From Lucinisca nassula (lineage: Eukaryota; Mollusca; Bivalvia; Lucinida; Lucinidae): a DNA stretch of 64,000 bases. Numbering within the stretch: position 1 is the first letter of the stretch; each line of letters starts with the position of its first letter. The notes beneath the pieces are model-generated. The model saw nothing but the letters and a program-made list of their open reading frames with translations, ran no database searches and was not told where the DNA came from. Made by a program: the position numbers and the translations under genes. The stretch lies in the NCBI GenBank assembly GCA_963580285.1, contig OY757026.1, positions 68,697,396-68,761,395 of the forward strand, given 5' to 3'. This document shows, in pieces, positions 1 through 12,200 of the stretch.

Positions 1-82
1 GTTTGAAGACTCATAAGGTTATAGGATTTTATGCAAGAATACCACTTTACCAGAGAGTTTTGAATCATATATTTTTTTTCAG

Positions 83-243
83 ATTTTAATCGGTGTAATG
101 CAGAAAATCGTCTACGATGAATTTTTACCAGCATTTATGTCCCCTGAGGCCGTGACGAAATATAAACTTACAACTTCTAATGCATACAACTACGATTCTT
201 CCATAAACCCCACGATTTCTAATGGATTTGGAATTGCATACAG
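83..243 (+). CDS. Peroxidase exon a (first in window)
   Basis: A polypyrimidine tract and CAG precede base 83, and a GTGCGT donor follows 243. The exon gives 53 codons plus two bases, starting at codon phase 0 with ILIGVMQKIVYDEFLPAF. This is the conserved helix before the haem pocket. It ends in IAYR, the Arg being completed by exon b. Confidence 0.93.
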
Positions 244-3200
244 GTGCGTAAACTATACAAAAGTGGTTGATTAACCCTTTTTGTACCAAATGGAATCTTC
301 CTCCTTATATATAGCAGGAGTCCATTTCAAAATTTCGGGGTGTCAGGTTGTGTTTTCTTCAAAATTGATAAGGAAAATAGCTGAACTTTTAGCAAACAGT
401 GGAGGCCCTGATCAGACGCCGCGTTCTGCGGCGTCTGATCTGGGCCTGTACTGTTTGCCAGGGTACCCGTTTTGGGGTTTGTTAAGAAATGAAGGTACCG
501 TGAAAATTCTAAAAATTCGGAGACCCTGAGGACTTGCTGTAATTCTCCTAAAATTTAATAAACACTCAACCTGTTACACGGTCTTGATCGCTTATCCGAG
601 GTCGGTGGCCATTCACGGATACCCCGGTTGGTAACGATCAGTTGAGATTAGGGTCATGTCTTTCTGCACAATGTGGCTCAATGTCTCTGGACAGACCTTC
701 ACCTTGATTTTAAAAATTATTCAAAACTAAAAAAAAATCGCTTATCACAACATATACGAGTACCCTTGAAAATCCCGTTTTCCCCAAGTAAAAAAGTGAG
801 GTTTGCCAAAATACAGACATGGCTTCACTTTTAACAAGTCCGTGTTATGTGTACCCTTATAAGTCACAGTCTGAATCAGTTTGGGACAAGCGGTGTTTAA
901 TATGGTTAATTTGCGTTTTATTTCAGTACATAGATTGTGGCTAATTCCTTGAAATACATGTACAGTAAAATTTCGCAATTAAGACCACCTACAATTAAGA
1001 CTAAGTAGAAGTAAAACAAAGATCAGGAATCGATACAATTAACTTACTCCACCCAACAAAGACCCAAAGGGAAAGAAACACAAACATTAAGCGACCAGAC
1101 CATAATGGAATCCTAAACAATGGAAGGCCATAAGAACAGTCACTTTCCCACAAAATGGCCATATGGCCATCCAAAAAATAAAAAAGACACAAGTGATACA
1201 CACAGTAAGTAACAAACAACAACATCATAAATAAACCGCCACAGAAGAACCGCCTTGGAACGGTCAGTGGAAAGATTTCAACTGGGGGGGGGGGGGGGGG
1301 GCTTAAATCGATTTTACGTGGCCACAATCCGCGCCCTTACCTCTGAAGGCTTCCTAACTCATCAGTGTAACATCTCCGAGAACATACAAATAAAAAACTA
1401 CAGAGATGAAACAAGGTTGAGGACTCGACAGCATACAACAATAGAATTGCTGGAGCAAAAGAAAACCAACTGTTAGACTCCGATGGGCCCGACCAGAGCT
1501 TATTTTGAAGGGTGCACTGCATCTTACTTTGTGTTTTCTGCCCATGGAGTCCTCTGGTCAACGACCACCTTTGGGACTGTTCAAAAGTGGTCTTTAAGAC
1601 CACTGTTGAACAGTCCCAAAGGTGGTCTTAATATAGGAATTGTACTGTAGTTCTAACAAGCGTTTTTATATATATGAGAAGAAGCATAACAAATTTTCAA
1701 CATAAGTATACAATAATTTAAGCCACGAATATTATTTTACGTCACGGTTTTATTATCTTATGAAAAATTAAATTGCAGAATGGGACATACTTGGATTCCG
1801 AGGAATATGGACGTGTTTCGACGTGACTTCACTCCTTTCTTGCCCATTAGCACAGTGGATACGTATTTCAACCCATCTTTGACATATCTAAACTCTGATA
1901 CCAATGAACGACGCTCTGTCAATGGTATGGCGGGATTGACGTACTGGCTTAGTGCTATCAATAGTCCTGAAACAGACAGGTGCGTGATTTTACCTAAGAG
2001 GTGTTGGAATTTACCTTGATTTTAAAGGGAGTGAACACTAGGGAATACACCTACAGCGTATTTTCCAGTGTGTATTGCAAGGGTGACAAATATTTTGTCT
2101 CCTTGTTGGCTTCCCACTATGAAAAAGGGGTCTACCTTTGAAGAAAAGAATTTGCTTCTCTGGAGCAAATTCTTTTCTTTAAGGGTAGCAGTCTATCTGA
2201 AAAAGGTACAATATGTATCAAGTCGACTTAAACTTGATGTTGAGAATGTCATAATGGTTTTGCTTTGTCAGTATGTCTAAGTTCCGTTACATCGTTTCGC
2301 TGCAATGTCTCCGACACATTTGCCAGACCACGAAGGCCATTAGGCTTAACAACCTGACACCGGTCTTACATAAATTGAATTTTTGCAAAACGTAAGATAA
2401 TTTCTATCTCTACACGTATATAATTATGAATCCTCTTGAGCAAGGGCTGATTGATATGTTATGAGCCTCGTATTGAAGAGGTACGCAGGGATGTTCTTTT
2501 TAAGTTCTACAATTCTCTGACTATATAGGGCCCTGTACCTAAGGACTGGTCTCATTTGTTCAGTCAATATCGACGAGGTAGCACTCTAAAGTAAACAAGA
2601 CAAGTGGACACAATCGGTGAAAGAGCAGTGATCCAATATTTGCATAAAAAGCTTTAACACCTAAGGATATCCATGATGATATGGTAGCAACATTAGAGAA
2701 AGGTGTCCCTTCATATGCTACAGTGAAAATGTGGTTAGCAGAACTTAAGAGCGACAGACCTAGCCTTGAGGATGACCCCACGTCCTGGAAGGCCTGTCAA
2801 TGTTGCAACTCTAGAAATGGTCAATAAAGTCAATGCTATTGTTATGACTGACAGACGAGTCACAGAAATATATATAGCCGGAACAGTTGGCATTTCACAG
2901 GAAAGAGTACATTCAATTCTGACAGAGGATCTTGCAAAGGGAAAGCTTTTGGTCCGATGGGTACGAAGACTTCTGGCAGTTGATCAGAAGCACACCAGGC
3001 ACACATTATTGCGTGCTAAACGTAACCTTTTTGAGCTTTCTTCAGAGATTGGTCACTCTGGATGAAACATGGGTCCATCATTTTATCACAGAGGCCAAAC
3101 GACAATCGAAACAATGGAAGCACCCTGGCTCATCCACGCCAAAGAAGGCATAGACTGTTCCATCAGCTGAGAAGGTTTTGGCCTCGCTTTTCTGGGATTC

Positions 3201-6200
3201 AGATGGTATATTTTGCCGATAGATTATCTCCAAAAGGGAAAACAATCAATGGCACATACCATGCTTCATTTCTGACGCAGTTAAGGGGAAATATTGAACT
3301 TAAGCACCACGGAAAGCTCATTAAAGGTGTGTTGTTCCATTAGGACAATGCTTCTGTTCACAAGTCTGTCACTCATATGGCTGCCATTCACGCCTGTGGC
3401 TTTAAATTGATCGAACATCCGCCTTACTCACCTAATCTCGCTCCATCAGACTAATTTTGGATGGCCATATGGCCATTTTGTGGGAAAGTAACTGTCCATA
3501 TGGCCTTCCTTTGTTTAGGTTTCCATTATGGTCTGATCGCTTAATGTTTGTATTTCTTTCCCTTTGGTGTCTTTATGGATGGAGTAAGTTAATTGTATCA
3601 ATTCCTGATCTTTGTTTTACTTCTACTTTGATCTTTTTCCAAAACTGAAAACGGCTATTTCAGACACCCACTGTCAGTCCGATGATGACGTCATTTATGC
3701 AGTGGATGACTTTCCGAACAGCCAAGAAATGAGTTCTATAAAAGTGGCACTGAGGCCCTGAATCAACGCTGGCAAAAGTGTATTGATTCTTTAGGGGACT
3801 ATGTTGAAAAATAATACATGTCCGACAAAATTCAAATCCTTTAATATGAGGCACACAACATATCAATCAGCCCTCGGTATTTGATTTTGATTCAAGTTAT
3901 TGTTACTCACCTTGAGCACAGCTCAATGTCACCTTTTGCCGTGGTTTGCTCTACGTCGCCCGCCCGTCCGTCGTTAACTTTTATTTTTCGGGCAACAGCG
4001 ACTTATCGGAGTCTAACTGTTGGTTTTCTTTTGCTCCAGCATTTCAGTGGTTTCTTGCTGTCGAGTCCTCACCGTTGTCTCACCTCTGTGGTTCTTTGAT
4101 TTTTGTGTTCACGGAGATGTTGCACTGATGAGTTAGGAGGCCTTCATGCGGACTGAACAAATTATTTGTCTAAATCGCGACGGAAGTAAGGGCGAGGATT
4201 GTGGCCACGTAAAATCGATTTAAGCCCCCCAGTGGAAATCTTCCACTGACCGTTCCAAGGCGGCTCTTCTGTGGCGATTTATTTTATGTTGTTGTTTGTT
4301 ACTTACTGTGTGTATCACTTGTGTCTTTTAGTTTCGGATGACCATATGGCCATTTTGTGGGAAAGTAACTGTCCTTATGGCCTTCCTTTGTTTAGGTTTC
4401 CATTATGGTCTGGTCGCTTAATGTTTGTATTTCTTTCCCTTTGGTGTCTTTTATGGGTGGAGTAAGTTAATTGTATCAATTCCTGATCTTTGTTTTACTT
4501 CTACTTTGTTATTTATTGGATCAGAAAGTTGTAGGTAATGAGAACACAATAACATCTTGAACACGTTCGAATTTGGGACACATTGGATTGTTCTTGTGAA
4601 ATTTACTTGCCCTTAGTCTTCCATAGACCTAAAATGGGGAAAATGTTGTCCGGGTGATAGCAGCTGTATTTTTATTGTATCCTAAACAAACTTGTAGTTA
4701 AGGCGTTACTATACCAAATTTAGTGACACAGAGGCCTTTCAGATATTTAATCTTCATCAGTGTGTCTCAACCCCAAAGTTCTGAAACCGAAACGGATGAT
4801 GGACAAGACCCGGCAAACACAGCACACCCCCCTCCGAGCACACACCGACCGATGTAGCTCGTGAGACAGGTCAACTGGAAGCATAAGGTAACAGACGCTC
4901 ACCCGCGGACTTATAGGCGTCCCCCACCGAGCCAACGTCAGCAAAGTAGGTAATGCGGACAGCCAAAAATATTGGACAAATAAGTTCTGAATAGTTAGAT
5001 CCTTTGGCAGTAAAGAATACACCAAATAAACGAAAATAGCAGACTCGGGTTTTATTGAGTCTGTTCATGACCAGTGCTTAAATGTGCAACACAGACTGAC
5101 GCAGAACTCTATTTTTAAAACGATTCTAAATAAACTCAATGATCCCAAAAGACCAGAAAATATAATCCACAAGTTCGAATTTGGAGCAGATAGGATTTTG
5201 TTCATGCGAGAGTGCCTTGCCTTTTTGTCTTCGCTACGTTTTACTGCGCTTTCGACCGGATCCTCAACAATCTTGTAGGTAATAAGGACAGCTATAAAAT
5301 CTTGGACAAGACCGACTTTGGGCCAGATTGGATTGTTCCTGTGGGAGTTAGTTGTCCAGAGTCTCCCCTAGACTTATAGCAGGAAAAATGTTGTCCGGGC
5401 GATAGTTACTTTATTTTTGATCGGATCCTCAACAACCTGAGGACAGCCATTAAATCTTGGACAAGTTCAGTTTTTGCCGAGTTTCAACATTTTGCATGAG
5501 AGTGGGCCTCATACAATTAGGAAACTGCTGTCCGAATGAAAACCTCTCATTTTTAATGGAATCTTCATCAAACTTGCAGGTATTCAATACAGCCGCAATA
5601 TCTTGACCAAGTTCAAATTTTGGGCAAATCTAATTGTTCATGTGGGAGTTACTTGCCCTTTAATCTTCCAAAGACCTATAATGGGGAAAATGTTGTCCAG
5701 GCGATAGTGACTTTGTTTTGACCGGATCCTCAGCAAACTTGCAGGTAATAAGGACAGTCATAAAATCTTGGACAAGTTCGAAATGAATTTGTGGCAGATT
5801 GGATTGTTCATGTGAGAGTCACTTGCCCTTAGTCTACCATAGACATATCATTGGGGAAATGATCGACAGTCACTTCATTTTGGAAGAATCGTGATCAAAC
5901 TTGCAATTAATAAGGGCAGGTATAAAATCTCGGACAAGTTGAATTTGGGCCCTGTTGTGACTTTTTGCATGATAGTTACCTACCCTCGAGACCACATAGA
6001 GCCTGGATGATAGCAATTTCATTTTCGACGGAATCTTCACCCGACGTGCAGGTAATGGGGACCTTTAATCTTTGAAGAGTTCCTTGATGACAAGTCGAAT
6101 TAAGCCAGAACATGTTGAGAGGCAGTTGGACAACATGGATATTCAGAATTGCTAAAATCCAAGATGGTTATCATTGTGCCAATGTTGATATAATTCGAAG

Positions 6201-9200
6201 GACATCTCCCAAAGCGTAAAAAAGAAGTGAAGGCAATGATCAGGAATCGATGCAATTAACCCACAGCTCTCATCAGAGACACCACGGGGAAAGAAACACA
6301 AACATGAAACAACACATCCTAATGGAAACATCAACAGCTGAAAGATAAAAGGACAGTAACTTTCCCACAAAATGGCCAACTGGTTATCCAAAACATTTTG
6401 GATACAAACACTCAAAGACAAACCATATCGAAATAAACCGCGACAGAAGAACCGCCTTGCAACAGTCAGTGAAACGAATTCCACTTGGGGGAGGGGGGGG
6501 GGGGCTTAAATCGATTTTACGTAACCCTTACTTTCGTCTCGATTTAGACAAATAATTTGTTCAGTCCGCATGATGGTCTCCTAACTCAAAAGAAAACAAA
6601 CAGTTAGACTCCGATGGGCCCGACCAGAGACAGAGAATCAGGCTCCAACCAGCATTACATAGAATTAGATTCTCTCTAATTCTCAGAAAGCTTTTACGCT
6701 AGAACCGTCATAGAATCTGAGGTCTGACCCACCGACGTGCTATTAAAGAGGGCAGCAAAGTTGTCAACCGCGATTGTGTTAACTACCATGCATGCAGTCT
6801 GTCGGATAACATTTATGTTGCACCCAATCTTTTTATATCGAGTAATGATTTTACGAAATTGGGTGCTGAAGTTATTGCGGTTATATATTTTTCTGAATTT
6901 ACAGTGAAATTCCGCTATTAAGACCACTTTGCAGACTTCTAAAAAGTGGTCTTAATAGCGGGGTGGTCCTAATAATGGAATTGCTGAATAAAATATTTTT
7001 GCCAAGACTGTTTTAAATTCATTTTCATGTGCATTATGCCGCTTCTTACTAGAGGATACATATATTTAGTAATTCTTTCTATCTTTAACTTTACTGATCC
7101 TCAGTTTAACTTTAAAGTTCTAATTTCCCTTCTAAATACAGACAATAAAAATCCCATTAGTGATAACAGTATGAACTTATTGTTGCTTTATACCATATTC
7201 AGTTGTTCCAAAATTACCTTCTTAAATATCTAAAGAAAACAGAGCTGCAGATTACCTTAAACATTAAAACTATATAGTCGATTAGCCTTGCCAGTGGTAC
7301 TCATAACACTGCTTGTTAAAACAACAGGGCACAGGCAGATTAGTACAGGTAACCTACTGTTTTTCACACCTTTAGGTATATGTGTGAACTATAAACTGTC
7401 TCATTACCAAGAGCTGTTGTAATGGTGAAGAACCAAGCATAAAGTGGCCTGAGAGATACAAATTAACTTGGTCTGACCAAAAAGTGGTCTCAATAGCGAA
7501 CAGTAATGACAAATTTGGTCTTTTGAAAGCGGTCTTAATACGGAATAGCGGGGTGGTCTCTTTATCGGAATTAATTGCAATTAGCTATATAGGAAATAAT
7601 TTGGGTCTGGCAAAAACCGGTCTTATTTGCGGAGTGGTCCTTATATAGGGGTGGTCTTTAAGTGGAATTCTACTGTATATACCAAGTCACCATAAAACTC
7701 GGGTTCCGATAGACCTTGTTGCAGAAGAGATTTAAGTCCAATATTGAATTTTGAAATTAAATCAGAATGACGTCTATAAAATTTTGAAATGACTTTGCGT
7801 AGTTTATGGTACCGATAATCCTGATAAAGAAGTTTAGCAGTTAACAATTTATTACGAGTGTTGAAGTTAGTTGCATGACTACACACTCTGGCAAATCGAA
7901 TTAATTGCGAAATATAAACGCCATAGGATTGCGTACGAGGAACATCACCATCCAAAAAAAGTAAAATTTACAATCTCAAAATAAAAATCATCGCGTTTAT
8001 GATAAACGTGATGATTTTTATTTTGAGATTGTAAATTTTACTTTTTTTGCAAGAAACAAACCCATCTAAAATATATAGATGTAAATCCAAATAACGGGGC
8101 CTCGGTATCAGAAGAATTTGCTACATTTAACTGAAGTTCTAGGGGGTAGATTTGACTGATCAAACCATCGAAATAGGTATTGTCAATATTTAATAAATCA
8201 TCCAAATATCTAGAAGTCGAGCTAAAAGCTTCAATGATTTTAAGTAGAAGTAAAACAAAGATCAGGAATTGATACAATTAACTTACTCCACCCATAAAAG
8301 ACACCAAAGGGAAAGAAATACAAACATTAAGCGACCTGACCATAATGGAAACCTAAACAAAGGAAGGCCATAAGGACAGATGGCCATCCAAAATTAAAAG
8401 ACACAAGTGATACACACAGTAAGTAACAAACAACAACATAAATAAATCGCCACAGAAGAGCCGCCTTGGAACGGTCAGTGGAAGATATCCACTGGGGGGC
8501 TTAAATCGATTTTACGTGGCCACAATCCTCGCCCTTACTTCCGTCGCGATTTAGACAAATAATTTGTTCAGTCCGCATGAAGGCCTCCTAACTCATCAGT
8601 GCAACATCTCCGTGAACACAAAAATCAAAGAACCACAGAGGTGAGACAACGGTGAGGACTCGACAGCAAGAAACCACTGAAATGCTGGAGCAAAAGAAAA
8701 CCAACAGTTAGACTCTTAAGTCTGGTTGCAGACATCAGGACGACATGGATATTCAGAGTCGCTAAATTGTTCTTTTCTAATATCCAAGAATCAACACAGG
8801 GCAAAAGTGTTAACCCATTTAGTACCAGAAACCCCAAAACGGGTACCCTGGCAAACAGTGCATGCCCAGGTAAGACGCCGCAGAACGCGGCGTCAGATCA
8901 GGGCCTCCACTGTTTGCTAAAAGTTCAGTCATTTTCCAAAAAAAAAAAAAAAAAAAAAAAAAAAATAAAACACAACCTGACATCCCTAAATTTTGAAATG
9001 AACTCCTGTTATATATAAGCAGGAATACATAAAGGGTTGATTGGGATTGTTCTATCTGGAAAGTTAAGTGGCGCTTTCAAGAGAACATACAGATTCAGAA
9101 TTGCTAAAGATGGTCTCATCTTAAAGTAAAGATGGCCACCACGCACACTGTGACATACCATTATCAGCCCAAACCATTCCCCGAGATTATAAAACATTTT

Positions 9201-12200
9201 TCATGCTCAACTCACTTGAGCATGAAATTTGTCCTATTCACAAATCTTAAAATGCCAACAATTGTTGGCATTTTAAGATTTGTGAGCAGGACAAATCACA
9301 TTCTCTGCTATCTGAGAAAGAAGAATCACTCAACTTCTTCGTATTTTAATTTTTATGAGCACCACAAGTTTCATGCTCGGTTGAGCTGAGCATGAAAGAA
9401 GTTTTATAACCTCGGGACCCGGTGTGCGATTTCTGGCCCATCTAAAAGCCACGCCATAGTACACAGTTCACGACCCTGCAGTTCCACCTCATGATTTCAA
9501 ACTTGAGGCTGTACAGGCTGAACAAGTGCATAAAGGTCAGAGGACTTTGGCCAGACTACTAGTGGAGGAGTTGCTGGCCTCGGTGGCTCCGTTAGATTGG
9601 TTTGACTGGTGTTAATAATAATAATAATGGACATTATTTAAAGAGGGTAAAACATTTAGTTCTAGTACTAATCTTCCATGTGGCCCTCTTTCCTGGGTTG
9701 GAACCAGAACTAAGCAATGTGGATAAAGTCTCTTGCTCAAGGAAACAACACTTGGCGCATGCGGGGATCGAACCGACTACCTCTCGATCTCAAATCCGAT
9801 GCTTTACCACTGCACCACAGCGCTCCACGTTGTTCAGGAGTACTGTATTCAAACTCCGCGGGGGCATTGAAGTTCTTTCGTGGCGAATGATCATGAAATA
9901 TTTCTTGCGGTCTTTTCCTCCCTTCAACTGAAACAATGTGGGCAGTTGTCGGTTTCTGAGGAAAAACTGTGTTCTATTCTGGTATGCCGCTAATATATTA
10001 GCTTTTAGCCCTTAAAATGTCAATTACAGAAATTGTCACTGGCTTTGTTGTTTGCCGGTTACTTTATAAAAGTTATTGTTTTAAACAGTGTGGATCAAGA
10101 TCAGACTTAGGAGCATTCTGATCAGGGTCCATGCTATTTGCCTGTTTGCATATTTAAAAAAAAAATGCAAAAAGGCACAGAAGACGACATAAACAGACAA
10201 CATTTTCAGATGCAGTTTTCTCGGCATTTTAAGGGTTAACCTTGTAAGGCAAGCGTTCAAAGGAAAAGAGTTAAACATCAAAATGCCATTGTAACACAGT
10301 AGTTGATTGTTGTTCTATTTCAGAATAGTGGAAGATATTGCCAGAAATAGGCTGTTTGAAGACAGTGACGGAAATGCATTAGATCTTGTCTCACTTAATA
10401 TCCAGGTAATTATCTCATTACAGCGGGAGTGGTTTGGTTAGGGGTAAGGCTGGCACAATTAATCGGATAATCGATTGATCAATCCATAAATTCCACAGAA
10501 ATGATTATCATTACTGATTTGCTTTTAATAGATTATTTGATAAGTACATTATACTACCCAAAGTTGTGTTTAAAATAGCTGGATGAGTGGCAAACAGTGT
10601 AGACCCTGATGAGACGTCGCGCGTTCTGCGGCGTCTCATCTAGGTCTACACTGTTTGTTCAGGCATGTCTGTTCAAATACATATGGTAAACTAAATAGTA
10701 GGTGTCATGCTCTGACAGAAAGCCGGACAGGTAAAATGAACAAATATTCAGTTATTACTAATCGATTATCGATCACAATGGCATGACTGATAATCGATTA
10801 TCTTCTCAGCTTCCATTAGCCAGCTCTAGTTGCCCTGTTTCTTACGTCACCGCCTAGCGGGTCAACGTCAGGTCGCCGGCGATTACGACGTTACCATGTC
10901 GTATCGACGTGGGCCTGACATTGGCCTTGCATCCTATGCTGATATGGACTTGCAGTTTGCAATTGTGTCTGTTGTCTTTGCATTAGGCAGGGGTAGAGCA
11001 GGAATGTTTTTATTTTCTCTGTTGGTTTAATTTTGTTCATTTTCGTTTCCCCTGTCATATCTTTAATTTCTTCTTTCTACTCTTTCACCTTTTCTCTGGA
11101 GAGACGACAATGGTTTACGTGTCAATAAACCATCTCATCACAATAACGCATGCGCAATACAATTAGGGGATAACTGTACTGAAAATTGTCATTTGGGGAG
11201 GTAAATCGGAGGTTTTACGGTCGGAAATTTCGTTTTACGGCGACGCGTTAGCGGAGCCGTAAAACGTAATTTGCGACCGTAAAACCGACGATTTACCTCC
11301 CCAAATGACAATTTTCAATACAGTTATCCCCATTCTAATGCACTTATTCATTTGTTAAGATAAAAACTGTACTGTTTTGCACAAAGCGGCAAGCGCGGTG
11401 AGCTGCGTAAAACCAAATGACAACAAATGGAAAGCGACGTTACATGATGACGTCGGATTTCCGACAGTATTTCGCAGAATATACTGTCGCAAATTTTTGA
11501 CGTTATCTAATCAGACGTCGCGTTACATACGCAAGTGCATTAGAATGACATACATACTTGTAGAACTTACCTTTTTCTGCTTAAGTTATACAAGTAAGAA
11601 GGTTAAATCTTCATCAGTTACCTCCAATGGTATTCGTTATTTTGTTTGTTTGAGTTGAGGTTTACGTCCCCGTCAACTCTATTTAGGTCAGTGTGGATGC
11701 TTCCAATTTTGTTCATAAAAAATAAGCCATTCCCGTCTTGTATAAACCATAGCAGGGATATCGTTTCAGGCCTGCTCCGCAAACACCAGTCACCTAGAAT
11801 TTAGACCTAGTCCCGAGGTTATATTTTTTCATGCTCAACTCACTTGAGTATGGAATTTATCCTGCTGATAAATTTTAAAATGCCAACATTTGTTGGCATT
11901 TTAAAATTTATCAGCAGGATAAATGATATTCTGTGATGATCTGAAAAGTAAAAGTGCCTTATCTGTTTGTATCTTAATAGTAACGAGCATTATAAATTTC
12001 ATGTTCAGTTCGGATGAGCATGAAAAAAGTCGTATAACCTTGGGGCCAGGTGCACTCAGCTACACAGACCGACAAGAGGCCTGAAATTAAAGATATAGAA
12101 ACTAAAGACTTTGGCGGTAGTAAACATGCAGGGAACACTAAGGTGTTGTCAGACTGCGAGCATCCCTCAAAATGTAGTTCATTGTTTTATTTTTACATGT

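Noticed and set aside
394..465. CRISPR-like palindromic repeats
   Set aside because: Dispersed eukaryotic MITE-type palindromes with no regular spacers.
4747..5278. Overlapping frames in the 4.5-6.1 kb repeat
   Set aside because: Not conserved between repeat units, so chance frames.
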